NCBI GenBank assembly: GCA_035515075.1
Contig: DATJBZ010000024.1
Span: 14,886 to 78,885, forward strand
DNA: 64,000 nt
From: Moheibacter sp035515075
GTDB lineage: Bacteria; Bacteroidota; Bacteroidia; Flavobacteriales; Weeksellaceae
Direction of reading: 5' to 3'
Shown here: positions 8,895 through 17,629 of the stretch, one piece after another
How the letters are laid out: each line of letters begins with the position of its first letter
Position numbering within the stretch: position 1 is the first letter of the stretch
Notes under the pieces: model-generated
The model's database searches: none
Told to the model about the DNA's origin: nothing
The model's input: only the letters and a program-made list of their open reading frames with translations
Made by a program: the position numbers and the translations under genes

Positions 8895-10325
8895 ATGAGA
8901 TTTAAAAATATATATAAATACGTGTTGGCCTTTGGAGTGTTGGCTTCTGTAGGGTCATGTACCGAAGACAACTTAGATTTACTTCCTAAAATTGATGAAG
9001 TATACGAGGGCAAGGTATTCTCTTTAGATGAACTTCAGCAAATGCTAAATAATTCTTATGGAAGTATTAGCTCTGGAAGTGCCTATGGTGCTGATGCGAT
9101 TGTTTTTGGTGAACTAATGTCTGACAATGCTTTTTTAAGTATTCAGCATGACGGATACTATGTATCTGTGAATCAAATGAACTTTACTGATGCGTCTTCA
9201 GATGCAGGAACAGCTTGGTCACAGAACTACAGAATCATTAGAGATGCGAATTTAATCATTCATTCAGATACTGAACTATTGGCGACAGATCCCGCTATTA
9301 TGGAGATCAGAGCACAAGCACATATGATGAAAGGATTGGCTTACTTTACATTGGCTCAGTATTTTTCACCATCTCCAGCTTTAGGAATGGATTCTCCTTA
9401 TGGAATTGTATTGAAACCAAACGCTTGGGATCCAGAAGACCTAGCTCAAAGATCATCTTTGAAAGATACTTATGCTGAGATTGTAAAAGAATTGGAATTA
9501 GGATTAGCAAATGCACCTGACAATTCTGAGCAGAAAATTCGTTTGACAAAAACTGTTGCTAAATTCTTGTTGGCTAAAGTACACTTGCACTTTGGTAACA
9601 ATGAAAAAGCAATTGCGTTTGCAAATGAAGTAATCAATAATTCACCTGCGGAATATGATTTCATTGATCCAGCTGATTTAGTAGATTATTTCACAGCCAG
9701 TAAAAACGTTGAATTCCAAGAAGGTAAACCTGAAACAATTTGGGAAATTCCTCAAACAGATGTTCATAACTTACAAGTAAACGGGCATCCAGGTGTATTC
9801 TTTGCAAACAACGGACAGCACAGAAGTATTATGTACAGACCTTCTTTCAAAGATACTTTTGTAGGAGACATTCGTTTCCCTATTTTTGGAGTTTTGGGTT
9901 CTGAAATGGATATTCCAAGAGGTTTGTTTATCAGAAAATGGCAAAGAGCAAATTCTGAAGGACCTTTTACTCAAAACATCAAAGTATTCCGTATGACAGA
10001 AGCTAAATTCATCAAATGGGAAGCGATGGCGAAAATGGGTCAGGGTAGTACAGTTTTGACTGAGTTAAATGAATTTGCTATGACAAGAAATAGCAATACT
10101 TATTCAGGTGATGCGTTAACTGCTGTATTAGAAGAAAAACGAAGAGAGTTTTTTGGAGAAGGACACAGATACCATGATTTGAAACGTAATGCGCTTGCAA
10201 TTGTTAAAGAAACTAACTGTACAGCCAATTGTAATATTGAAGCAACAGATAAGTTATTTGTTTTCCCAATTCCATTTGGTGAAAGACAAAAGAACCCTGA
10301 AATTGAACAATATCCTGGATATTAA
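8895..10325 (+). CDS. SusD/RagB-family nutrient-binding lipoprotein
   Basis: This surface lipoprotein caps the SusC barrel and captures its ligand. The 476-residue protein starts with a lipoprotein signal whose cleaved cysteine is Cys22 (ASVGSC). SusD features follow: the TPR-like helices (AHMMKGLAYFTLAQYFS), the E-K-R-R-E-F-F-GEGHRYHDLKRN motif near the C-terminus, and the closing segment FPIPFGERQKNPEIEQYPGY. It starts 11 bases after the SusC stop and is followed by a terminator, so the two form a closed two-gene unit. The ligand is unknown. Confidence 0.95.
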   Translation: MRFKNIYKYVLAFGVLASVGSCTEDNLDLLPKIDEVYEGKVFSLDELQQMLNNSYGSISSGSAYGADAIVFGELMSDNAFLSIQHDGYYVSVNQMNFTDASSDAGTAWSQNYRIIRDANLIIHSDTELLATDPAIMEIRAQAHMMKGLAYFTLAQYFSPSPALGMDSPYGIVLKPNAWDPEDLAQRSSLKDTYAEIVKELELGLANAPDNSEQKIRLTKTVAKFLLAKVHLHFGNNEKAIAFANEVINNSPAEYDFIDPADLVDYFTASKNVEFQEGKPETIWEIPQTDVHNLQVNGHPGVFFANNGQHRSIMYRPSFKDTFVGDIRFPIFGVLGSEMDIPRGLFIRKWQRANSEGPFTQNIKVFRMTEAKFIKWEAMAKMGQGSTVLTELNEFAMTRNSNTYSGDALTAVLEEKRREFFGEGHRYHDLKRNALAIVKETNCTANCNIEATDKLFVFPIPFGERQKNPEIEQYPGY

Positions 10326-10346
10326 TTCATTTTAGATTATAACTTT

Positions 10347-10374
10347 AAACCCACTCTTTTGAGTGGGTTTTTTT
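10347..10374 (+). terminator. Terminator after SusC/SusD
   Basis: AAACCCACTC / GAGTGGGTTT, a perfect ten-base-pair stem with loop TTTT, is followed by a T-run. Confidence 0.9.
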
Positions 10375-10418
10375 ATGCTTTGATTTTTTGATTTAACTTA
10401 GCGCATTATTTTGAACGT

Positions 10419-12377
10419 ATGAAGCAATTCCTTGCGCTTGTGTTATTATTTGGCTTAAACAGTTGGCTTTCTGCTCAGATCATCGATTCAGAGGAGTCCA
10501 TCAGAGATTCTCTACAAGAATTTGGCAAAAGAGAAGCCGCCAATGACAGTTTGGCTGTGCACCATCCGACGATTGCGGATTACCGTTATTGGAAGGAAAA
10601 AGATTTGGAGAAATCAATTTTTGATACCGCTTTGACAATCCAGAGTTTTTATGAACAAAACTTTGCACAACAAGATCTTTTTGGAAAGATGTATTTTCCC
10701 AACTTTGGTCAAACCTTCAACCCTCTGAGCTATGAGCAAAACAAGTTCAAAATGCGACTTTTGCCTCAAGGGAAATCATTTAACTACATCGATGCAGAAG
10801 ACGTCAAATACTACGACGTGAAAACGCCAATGACTGAATTTGTTTTTGAAAACGGTTTGCGGGAAGGACAATATCTTTCTACGACTTTTGCACACAATCT
10901 GACACCAAGGTTCAATTATTCGGTGCGTTACCGTGGTTTGCGTTCGATCGGAAGATACCAAAACAACATTGCCGCCAACAACGCTTTGATTGCTGCCATC
11001 AATTACCAAACAAAAAATGAACGATTCAAAATGTGGTCGCATTTCGCTACCCAACAAATCGACAACGATGAGAATGCAGGCATCAAAGATTTGAATGAAT
11101 TTGTTCATGATTACAGCTTGCGTACGACCAACCGACAGAACATTGCGGTCAATATGCAAACGGCTTATACAGAATTTGATTCCAGACGTTTTCATTTGGG
11201 AACCCAATACGCAATTTTTAAAAATTCAAACGAAGAGAAAGAAAATTCGCCTTTGGTTTTGAAAAATGTATTTTCGTACGAAAAACAAAAATACTTTTAC
11301 CACGAACCCAAAGCAGAAAGTTACTTTACAAGCGTACTCATTCCTGGTGCTTCCCGAAGAAACCTTAAGAATTTGGAAAGTTTACAAAATACTTCTACGA
11401 TTGAATCGAAATGGGGCGAACGGCTTTTGGTTGAGGCAGGGATTCGTTTTGAGCAATTGAAATTGTATGGAGATGAAGAGATGAACCATGGTTTGATTGT
11501 GATCCCTGAACAAATCGAAGACAATTTATTGGGTGGAATTGGTCGTCTGCACTTCGATTGGAATGATAAAATTCAATTGAATGCCCAAGCAGAATTCAAA
11601 TCTGGAAAACAATTCAAAAACATGTACCATTTGAATGCGGAATTGGACATTCAACCGCTGGATGGCTATCATGTGTTGGGCGGTGTTTTGATGGAATCCA
11701 CTTTTCCTTCTTTGAACTTATTTTACCATCAAAGTTTTTACAAGGATTTCAATTACCACAATTACAGTTTCAAAAATACCCAAACCCAGAAATTGTATGG
11801 CCAGTTGAATTTAGAAAAGTTGAACTTCAAAGTGCATGCGAATTTCTACAACATCGATCAATATGTTTATGTGGACGCTGATTTCAGGCCCAAACAATTG
11901 GATGACAACATCACTTTGTTTCAAATTCAAGCAGAAAATTTGTTGCGTTACCGAAAGTTTCATTTAAAAACCACGGCACAGTACCAAAAAATTACCAAGA
12001 ATGCGGCTTATTTGCCTTTGCCAGAAATCATTGCGCGTGCTTCATTGTATTGGCAAGGCAAAGTGTTTGACAACAAGGCGGAATTGCAAGTTGGGTTCAA
12101 TGGGAATTACTTTACGGAATTTGAATCGAGAACTTTTTTTCCTGTGATCAATGAATTCATGTTGCAAGATGCACAAAATGAGCAAAGCATTCAGAAAATT
12201 GGAAACTTTCCTATTTTGGATTTTTTCATCAATTTAAAAGTGGATCGCATGCGCATTTATATCCGTGCCGATCATTTCAATTCGCTTTGGGGAGAGAACA
12301 ACTACTTCAGTGCACCATCAACGCCTTTTCGTGATTTCAAACTTCAGTTTGGTGTGAAATGGTATTTGTTTACCTAA
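10419..12377 (+). CDS. Porin_10-type putative outer-membrane porin
   Basis: This is a secreted beta-barrel protein of 652 residues with a signal peptide ending near LSAQ (residue 20). The body is a run of short amphipathic strands rich in Tyr, Phe and Asn (for example FNYSVRYRGLRSIGRYQNN and NRQNIAVNMQTAYTEFDSRRFHLGTQYAIF). It ends in an aromatic residue pattern (FKLQFGVKWYLFT), as expected for an outer-membrane barrel. The segment order resembles the Bacteroidota putative porin family (Porin_10). Transport specificity is unknown. It has its own leader after the SusD terminator, and its stop overlaps the stop of the convergent thioesterase gene by a few bases. Confidence 0.8.
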   Translation: MKQFLALVLLFGLNSWLSAQIIDSEESIRDSLQEFGKREAANDSLAVHHPTIADYRYWKEKDLEKSIFDTALTIQSFYEQNFAQQDLFGKMYFPNFGQTFNPLSYEQNKFKMRLLPQGKSFNYIDAEDVKYYDVKTPMTEFVFENGLREGQYLSTTFAHNLTPRFNYSVRYRGLRSIGRYQNNIAANNALIAAINYQTKNERFKMWSHFATQQIDNDENAGIKDLNEFVHDYSLRTTNRQNIAVNMQTAYTEFDSRRFHLGTQYAIFKNSNEEKENSPLVLKNVFSYEKQKYFYHEPKAESYFTSVLIPGASRRNLKNLESLQNTSTIESKWGERLLVEAGIRFEQLKLYGDEEMNHGLIVIPEQIEDNLLGGIGRLHFDWNDKIQLNAQAEFKSGKQFKNMYHLNAELDIQPLDGYHVLGGVLMESTFPSLNLFYHQSFYKDFNYHNYSFKNTQTQKLYGQLNLEKLNFKVHANFYNIDQYVYVDADFRPKQLDDNITLFQIQAENLLRYRKFHLKTTAQYQKITKNAAYLPLPEIIARASLYWQGKVFDNKAELQVGFNGNYFTEFESRTFFPVINEFMLQDAQNEQSIQKIGNFPILDFFINLKVDRMRIYIRADHFNSLWGENNYFSAPSTPFRDFKLQFGVKWYLFT

Positions 12378-12781
12378 ACCAATTCATCCAACCAATCAGC
12401 AGACAATTTGGTGATTTTTTGGGTGGTAGGATGGGTCAATATCCATATCGTTCGGGAATCGACGACCAATTGTCCATTTTTATAAAATTCAACTTTTCGC
12501 GGTTGGCGAATGCCTTCTGGTTTTTCTGGATAAGTTTTAACGGTCAAAACATCACCTAAAAAAACTTGTTGTTTGTAACGAATTTGGTGTTCGATTAAGA
12601 ACCAATGGTGCTCGGCGTACTTTGATTTTTCTTTGATCAAATTCCAGTGTTCTGAAGCGATCATCTCGACCCAGTGGACATATTGTACGTTGTTGACGTG
12701 ATGAAAATGATCCAAATGCGTTGCAGTGATCTGAATTTCTTTTTGGTATTCCAGCAATTGTTTTGTTTTTAAGGTTCTCAT
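12374..12781 (-). CDS. Acyl-CoA thioesterase, YbgC/FadM-like hotdog protein
   Basis: This 135-residue single hotdog-fold protein probably hydrolyses acyl-CoA or acyl-ACP thioesters. The catalytic region reads THLDHFHHVNNVQYVHWVE, the D-x-x-x-H-V-N-N-x-x-Y pattern of 4-hydroxybenzoyl-CoA thioesterase/YbgC enzymes. The later strand RYKQQVFLGDVLTVKTY also fits. Its ATG overlaps the stop of dusB (ATGA, 12778-12781), so the two are translationally coupled. At the other end its TAG overlaps the TAA of the convergent porin gene. The physiological substrate cannot be told. Confidence 0.85.
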   Translation of the reverse strand: MRTLKTKQLLEYQKEIQITATHLDHFHHVNNVQYVHWVEMIASEHWNLIKEKSKYAEHHWFLIEHQIRYKQQVFLGDVLTVKTYPEKPEGIRQPRKVEFYKNGQLVVDSRTIWILTHPTTQKITKLSADWLDELV

Positions 12782-13758
12782 TCTGAAGGATGATTGGCAA
12801 TTTCATCCAATATGTCGTTCAATTCATTGATGTTTTCTGAAGTGACCAAAGTTTTTCTATAGGTTTTGATGTTGGGAATGCCTTTGAAATAATTCCCATA
12901 ATGCATCCGCGTTTCCAATATACCAACGCGTTCTCCCTTCCATTCACACGCCCATTCCAGATGTTGTTTGGCAGCGGTCGTTCTTTCCATCAAGCTCGGC
13001 TCAGCAAGCTGTTGACCTGTTTGGACAAAGTGTTTGATTTGGTCAAAAATCCAAGGATTTCCAATCGCCGCGCGTCCTATCATAATTCCGTCCACGCCAT
13101 ATTTTTGGTAATATTCTACCGCTTTCTCAGCCGAATCGATGTCGCCATTGCCAAAAATAGGAATTTCAATGTTGGGATTGGCTTTGACTTGGGCGATTTC
13201 TGTCCAATCTGCTTCTCCTTTGTACATTTGCGCTCTCGTTCGTCCGTGAATGGATAAGGCTTTGATGCCAGTTGCTTGCAATCGTTCAGCGACTTCTTGG
13301 ATGTTGATGCTGTCGTGGTCCCAGCCCAAACGTGTTTTCACAGTCACGGGCAAATGGGTGCTATCAACCACCGCTTTGGTCAAACGAACCATCAAGTCAA
13401 TGTCTTTCAAAACGCCTGCTCCAGCGCCTTTGCAAACGACTTTCTTGACAGGACAACCGAAATTGATGTCCACCAAATCGGGTTGTACCGTTTCTACAAT
13501 TTTGGCCGATAAAGCCATCGCTTCTTCATCTCCACCAAAAATCTGAATGCCAACGGGACGTTCATAATCAAAAATGTCTAATTTTTTTCGACTTTTGATG
13601 GCATCACGAATCAAACCTTCAGATGAAATGAATTCAGAATACATCAAATCCGCACCGTGCATTTTACACAATCTGCGAAAAGGCGGATCACTCACATCTT
13701 CCATTGGAGCAAGTAGCAGTGGAAATTCAGGCAATTCTATGTGACCGATTTTAATCAA
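12778..13758 (-). CDS. dusB: tRNA-dihydrouridine synthase (DusB-type)
   Basis: This flavin enzyme reduces uridines in the tRNA D-loop to dihydrouridine. The 326-residue TIM-barrel carries LLAPMEDVSDPPFRRL at the N-terminus and the catalytic cysteine in DINFGCPVKKV. The FMN-phosphate-binding segments IPIFGNGDID and GIMIGRAAIGNPWIF are also present. The C-terminal helical domain is complete. It is the first gene of a two-gene unit with the thioesterase (ATGA overlap) and has an exact -7 box upstream at 13772-13779. Confidence 0.95.
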   Translation of the reverse strand: MIKIGHIELPEFPLLLAPMEDVSDPPFRRLCKMHGADLMYSEFISSEGLIRDAIKSRKKLDIFDYERPVGIQIFGGDEEAMALSAKIVETVQPDLVDINFGCPVKKVVCKGAGAGVLKDIDLMVRLTKAVVDSTHLPVTVKTRLGWDHDSINIQEVAERLQATGIKALSIHGRTRAQMYKGEADWTEIAQVKANPNIEIPIFGNGDIDSAEKAVEYYQKYGVDGIMIGRAAIGNPWIFDQIKHFVQTGQQLAEPSLMERTTAAKQHLEWACEWKGERVGILETRMHYGNYFKGIPNIKTYRKTLVTSENINELNDILDEIANHPSE

Positions 13759-13771
13759 AATTATTTTTTTG

Positions 13772-13779
13772 CAAAGCTA
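13772..13779 (-). promoter_or_regulatory. Promoter -7 box TAGCTTTG for dusB
   Basis: This is an exact TAnnTTTG match on the minus strand, 13 bases before the dusB start codon. The leader would be very short. Confidence 0.5.
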
Positions 13780-13851
13780 ATGAATAGTTTAGAGCCTGTT
13801 TGATAATTGTAGCTTGAATTTTGTCGTTGTGAGTTGTTAAATGTGTACGAT

Positions 13852-13887
13852 AAAAAATGCAGCTGACAAAATGGTCAACTGCATTTT
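13852..13887 (-). terminator. Terminator of the DUF2911 gene
   Basis: Read on the minus strand, a 14-base-pair stem (AAAATGCAG..GAC with GTC..CTGCATTTT, one mismatch) has a six-base loop and is followed by a T-run. It lies 34 bases after the DUF2911 stop. Confidence 0.8.
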
Positions 13888-13921
13888 AAATTGGATGAAT
13901 TAGAAATTAAAATCAGTTGAT

Positions 13922-14764
13922 TTATTTCAAAGATTTCAATAAATTCTCGTTCAATTTCACATAATCGTCACTTCCTGCCGCTTTGGAAGCACTCATCGAT
14001 TGGTTGGCCAATTGCGCCGCGCTCTTTTTGTCTCCTGCTTTTGCATGGATCAATGCCTGTTGGTGCAATTGATAAAAGGCAGGTTTTTCAATCATTTGCA
14101 TGCCTTCATCCATCCATTTTTTGGCTTGTTGGATGTCTTTTCCAGTGGTGTAGTAATAGTTCGCAGCACTCATGAAATCCTGGGCTGTAGGATTTTCTTT
14201 CATGGTTTTTTCGATGGAACTCAATACTTTTTGATCCGTCGGTACTTCGATTTTCGCTTCTACATACACATTGTCCCAAAGGAAATTTAATTTCGCAGAA
14301 TTGTAGGTCAAATCATCCAAATGAATGGAGAAGGTTTCCACTGTCATTGGAATTTTGTGTGCTTTCACATTGATTTTTGCAGCGACTTTGGCGTCATCCC
14401 AATTTTGTGGCAATCCCCAATTGTCGGTGTCTGTGTAGAAATAAATGTCCCAATTGTTTTTTTCTGGTTTGGTATAAATGGCATATTTTCCTGCTTTCAA
14501 AGCCTGTCCATTGACCAAAACATCATCTTTGAACTCGATGGTGGTGTTTTTATTGGCCCCCGTTCTCCATAATTTTCCATAAGGAACGAGGTCGCCAAAA
14601 ATGGTTCTGCCGCTTTTGTTGGGGCGTGCATATTCGATCTCAATTTTGGTCAAACCAACGATGACTTCCACTTCTGCAGGTGCGCTAGATTGTGGCGTTT
14701 TGACTTGTGCGTCGGCAAAAGCGATCAAACTACTTGCCGCCAAGATTGTGAAGATTTTTTTCAT
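13922..14764 (-). CDS. DUF2911 secreted protein with TPR-like tail
   Basis: This 280-residue exported protein has a signal peptide ending near ADAQ (residue 20). Residues about 25-165 form the DUF2911 domain, recognisable by IEIEYARPNKSGRTIFGDLVPYGKLWRTGANKNT and by the following KAGKYAIYTKP...WDIYF strands. Residues about 180-280 are helical, with TPR-like periodicity (TAQDFMSAANYYYTTGKD, KKWMDEGMQMI). The family is common in Bacteroidota and has no known function. It is monocistronic, with a -7 box upstream and a terminator downstream. Confidence 0.88.
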   Translation of the reverse strand: MKKIFTILAASSLIAFADAQVKTPQSSAPAEVEVIVGLTKIEIEYARPNKSGRTIFGDLVPYGKLWRTGANKNTTIEFKDDVLVNGQALKAGKYAIYTKPEKNNWDIYFYTDTDNWGLPQNWDDAKVAAKINVKAHKIPMTVETFSIHLDDLTYNSAKLNFLWDNVYVEAKIEVPTDQKVLSSIEKTMKENPTAQDFMSAANYYYTTGKDIQQAKKWMDEGMQMIEKPAFYQLHQQALIHAKAGDKKSAAQLANQSMSASKAAGSDDYVKLNENLLKSLK

Positions 14765-14780
14765 TTTAAATTATTTTGAT

Positions 14781-14788
14781 CAAATTTA
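14781..14788 (-). promoter_or_regulatory. Promoter -7 box TAAATTTG for the DUF2911 gene
   Basis: This is an exact TAnnTTTG match on the minus strand, 16 bases before the ATG, in the divergent region shared with hflX. Confidence 0.5.
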
Positions 14789-14819
14789 GCGGAAATTCTT
14801 ACAAAAACCATTGAAATCT

Positions 14820-14827
14820 TATCTTTG
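14820..14827 (+). promoter_or_regulatory. Promoter -7 box TATCTTTG for hflX
   Basis: This is an exact TAnnTTTG match, 8 bases before the hflX ATG, implying a very short or absent leader. No clear -33 element was found. Confidence 0.5.
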
Positions 14828-14835
14828 CATAGAAT

Positions 14836-16056
14836 ATGATAGAGAAAAAAGAAGCAGTTTACGAAAAAGTAGTCTTGGTGGGTTTGATTAACCGAGAGCA
14901 AACAGAGGAAAAGTTGGAAGAGTACATGGAAGAATTGGCTTTTCTGGCATTTACTGCTGGAGCAGAAGTGGACAAACATTTCACCCAAAGATTGGACAAG
15001 CCCGATCCCAAATTTTTTGTGGGCAGTGGGAAATTGCAAGAAATTCTCGCGTATGTTGAGGAAAATGAAATTGATACCATTATTTTTGACGATGAGTTGA
15101 CACCTTCTCAATTGAAGAACATCGAAAATGAAATGGAAAAAGTCAAAATCATCGACCGTACCCAATTGATTTTGGATATTTTCGCCCAACGTGCCCAAAC
15201 TTCTTATGCAAGAACCCAAGTGGAATTGGCGCAGTACGAATATTTGTTGCCACGCTTGACCCGAATGTGGACGCATTTGGAAAGGCAAAGGGGAGGCATT
15301 GGCATGAGAGGGCCTGGAGAAACGGAAATCGAGACCGATAGAAGGATCATTCGTGACCGCATCACTTTATTGAAAGGAAAATTGAAAACCATCGATAAGC
15401 AAATGGCCATACAGCGTACCAATCGGGGTGCGATGGTCAGAGTGGCTTTGGTCGGTTATACCAATGTGGGGAAATCGACTTTGATGAATGCCTTGAGCAA
15501 ATCGGAAGTGTTTGCAGAAGACAAATTGTTTGCAACTTTGGACACGACCGTTCGCAAAGTGGTGATTGGAAATTTGCCATTTTTGTTGACGGACACCGTT
15601 GGTTTCATTCGAAAATTGCCCACACAATTGGTTGAATCTTTCAAATCCACGTTGGATGAAGTCCGTGAAGCTGATTTGTTGGTACACGTGGTGGACATTG
15701 CACATGAAAGTTTTGAAGACCATTACCATGCGGTGCAAGAAACTTTGAGCGAAATTCAATGCGCGGACAAACCGATGATTTTGGTTTTCAATAAAATCGA
15801 TCAATTTTCTTATGTGGAGAAAGAAGCCGATGATTTGACTGAAATCAAACGAGAGAATTTGTCGTTGGAGGAATGGAAACGCACTTGGATGGCAAAATCA
15901 GGACAGCCGACTTTGTTCATTTCAGCCACAGAGAAAGAAAACTTCGAAGCTTTGCGAAAAACGATTTACGAGGAAGTGAAGAAAATCCACATCACCCGTT
16001 TTCCGTACAATGATTTCTTGTTCACCTACTATGATGAAGCAGGCGAGGAGCAGTAA
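14836..16056 (+). CDS. hflX: Ribosome-associated GTPase HflX
   Basis: HflX is a GTPase that binds the 50S subunit and rescues or splits stalled ribosomes under stress. The 406-residue protein has the N-terminal HflX domain (residues 1-110, with FVGSGKLQEI) and the coiled linker with RGGIGMRGPGETEIETDRR. The G domain begins with VGYTNVGKST near residue 204, followed by DTVGFIRKLPTQLVESFKSTL and NKID. The protein is complete. It is convergent with the next gene, with six bases between the stops. Confidence 0.97.
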   Translation: MIEKKEAVYEKVVLVGLINREQTEEKLEEYMEELAFLAFTAGAEVDKHFTQRLDKPDPKFFVGSGKLQEILAYVEENEIDTIIFDDELTPSQLKNIENEMEKVKIIDRTQLILDIFAQRAQTSYARTQVELAQYEYLLPRLTRMWTHLERQRGGIGMRGPGETEIETDRRIIRDRITLLKGKLKTIDKQMAIQRTNRGAMVRVALVGYTNVGKSTLMNALSKSEVFAEDKLFATLDTTVRKVVIGNLPFLLTDTVGFIRKLPTQLVESFKSTLDEVREADLLVHVVDIAHESFEDHYHAVQETLSEIQCADKPMILVFNKIDQFSYVEKEADDLTEIKRENLSLEEWKRTWMAKSGQPTLFISATEKENFEALRKTIYEEVKKIHITRFPYNDFLFTYYDEAGEEQ

Positions 16057-16062
16057 TTGACC

Positions 16063-16911
16063 TTACAACCGATTTAAATTTTGCAGAATTTCTGTTTTCT
16101 TTTTGGAATTGTAACCAATGGTTGAATAATGAATTTCATTTCCATTCAAGAGCAAAACCAAAGGAGTACTACCAACATTGAGTTTATTTTTAATTTCTTG
16201 GGCTGCATCTTTTAGAAAAATAGCTTTGTTTTTTGGCGGTAAGAAATCGTTTAAATCATTTGTGTCAAAATGTGAATTTCTAAACGGAATATAGATCAAA
16301 TAGTAATCGATGTCCGCACGGTCAAATGAAGGGCTGAGGTCTTTGATTAATCTTTTACAGGGAGCACAATCCTCGTTCCAAGTGAAAAACGCTTTCTTTT
16401 GGGTAGAATTGAAATCATGAACGCTGCCATTGGGATTTAAAAAATTGAAATCACTGAGATCGATTGTTTCTAAAGGAGCGTTGAAATGAATGGAAGTCAG
16501 TTCCTTTTCAATTGCTTTCGAATGAAATTTCGGAAAGAAAGTATAAGAATACCCCAAGATGGCAATGCTTAAAATTAGAAGATTCCTACTTTTATTTTTC
16601 ATTGGACTTCCAAATAAAGTCCAGATCAAAAGTAACAAAGCAAGATTGAGTGGATTGAAAATGATTTTGTTTAAATCCTCGCTCAACCTCAAAAAGACCA
16701 AAACGACCAAGTACAAAATAGGCAAGCTCAACACAACGAATTTGTCCGATATTGTAAGGTAAACAGCTTCTTTCTTTAGATAAACAGTGGAAATAAAGGT
16801 AATAAGCAAGCCTGCCATGCAACTGAAACGATCAGCTTCCACATCCAAGAAACAAATTCCCCATAGCAAAACATATAGAAAAGAAATAAAAATTAATTTG
16901 AGTTTTTTCAT
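16063..16911 (-). CDS. Membrane protein with periplasmic thioredoxin-like domain (CxxC)
   Basis: I do not recognise a named family. The start is placed at the ATG at 16911 (MKKLKLIFIS); the frame is open further upstream to 17013, but that segment does not look like an N-terminus. The 282-residue protein has four or five hydrophobic segments in residues 5-125. A soluble domain from about 140 onward carries FFTWNEDCAPCKRLI (Cys182, Cys185) and a later GSTPLVLLL, the cis-proline loop expected of a thioredoxin fold. A role as a periplasm-facing thiol-disulfide or electron-transfer protein is inferred. It is monocistronic and divergent from rplK. Confidence 0.6.
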   Translation of the reverse strand: MKKLKLIFISFLYVLLWGICFLDVEADRFSCMAGLLITFISTVYLKKEAVYLTISDKFVVLSLPILYLVVLVFLRLSEDLNKIIFNPLNLALLLLIWTLFGSPMKNKSRNLLILSIAILGYSYTFFPKFHSKAIEKELTSIHFNAPLETIDLSDFNFLNPNGSVHDFNSTQKKAFFTWNEDCAPCKRLIKDLSPSFDRADIDYYLIYIPFRNSHFDTNDLNDFLPPKNKAIFLKDAAQEIKNKLNVGSTPLVLLLNGNEIHYSTIGYNSKKKTEILQNLNRL

Positions 16912-17043
16912 GAAGTGAAATGTTTTTAGTTGATATGGGCAATAGTTTATTGAATGATTGATTTCGTATCCAATAAAAATAAATGTTTTTTTTATGAATT
17001 CAGCGGAATCCACAAAATCTTTCTAAAAATCAACTCATTAGTG

Positions 17044-17073
17044 TTGTAGGTTGAAAAATATTTCATAGTTTTG
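17044..17073 (+). promoter_or_regulatory. Promoter of rplK-rplA-rplJ-rplL
   Basis: TTG (17044-17046), a 19-base spacer and TAGTTTTG (17066-17073) fit the Bacteroidota consensus TTG-N19-TAnnTTTG exactly. The leader would be about 90 bases long. Confidence 0.7.
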
Positions 17074-17083
17074 CAGTCCGAAA

Positions 17084-17116
17084 AGTAAATCGAAGAAATG
17101 TGAGCGGAGATTTACT
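17084..17116 (+). promoter_or_regulatory. Leader stem-loop before rplK (candidate L1 autoregulatory site)
   Basis: AGTAAATC (17084-17091) pairs perfectly with GATTTACT (17109-17116) and encloses 17 bases containing GAAATGTGAGCGGA. The position in the L11-L1 mRNA leader is where ribosomal protein L1 binds for feedback control in other bacteria. Binding here is inferred, not shown. Confidence 0.4.
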
Positions 17117-17168
17117 GAATAATAAATGCTTCCAAATTCATTTATATTCAAACATTTAATAACAAACA

Positions 17169-17609
17169 ATGGCAAAAAAAGTTGAGAAAGTTGTAAAACT
17201 TCAAGTTAAAGGAGGCCAAGCGAATCCATCGCCACCCGTAGGGCCAGCATTAGGTGCTGCCGGGGTGAACATCATGGAGTTTTGTAAACAGTTTAACGGA
17301 CGTACACAAGAAAAACAAGGGCAAGTATTGCCAGTGGTGATCACCGTTTTCCAAGACAAATCATTTGATTTCGTCATCAAAACACCTCCAGCTGCAATCC
17401 AATTGATGGATCTAGCAAAAGTGAAAAAAGGTTCAGGTGAGCCTAACCGTGTGAAAATCGGGAATGTGAGCTGGGACCAAGTGAAAGCGATTGCTGAAGA
17501 TAAAATGCAGGACATGAACTGCTTTACGCTTGATGCTGCGATGAAAATGGTAGCGGGTACAGCGCGTTCTATGGGTATAACCGTAAAAGGAGGACAAGCT
17601 CCCGAGTAA
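17169..17609 (+). CDS. rplK: 50S ribosomal protein L11
   Basis: L11 is part of the GTPase-associated centre of the large subunit. The 146-residue protein is full length and carries the L11 signatures LQVKGGQANPSPPVGPALGAAGVNIMEFCKQFN and the C-terminal RNA-binding half ending with GTARSMGITVKG. It is the first gene of the L11-L1-L10-L12 operon, 20 bases before rplA. Unlike the usual bacterial arrangement, secE and nusG are not upstream; a divergent membrane-protein gene is there instead. Confidence 0.98.
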   Translation: MAKKVEKVVKLQVKGGQANPSPPVGPALGAAGVNIMEFCKQFNGRTQEKQGQVLPVVITVFQDKSFDFVIKTPPAAIQLMDLAKVKKGSGEPNRVKIGNVSWDQVKAIAEDKMQDMNCFTLDAAMKMVAGTARSMGITVKGGQAPE

Positions 17610-17629
17610 AACATTTTAAAATTAAGAAA

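Noticed and set aside
12374..12377. Overlapping convergent stops of the porin and thioesterase genes as a regulatory feature
   Set aside because: A four-base overlap of stop codons is common in compact genomes; no further signal was seen.
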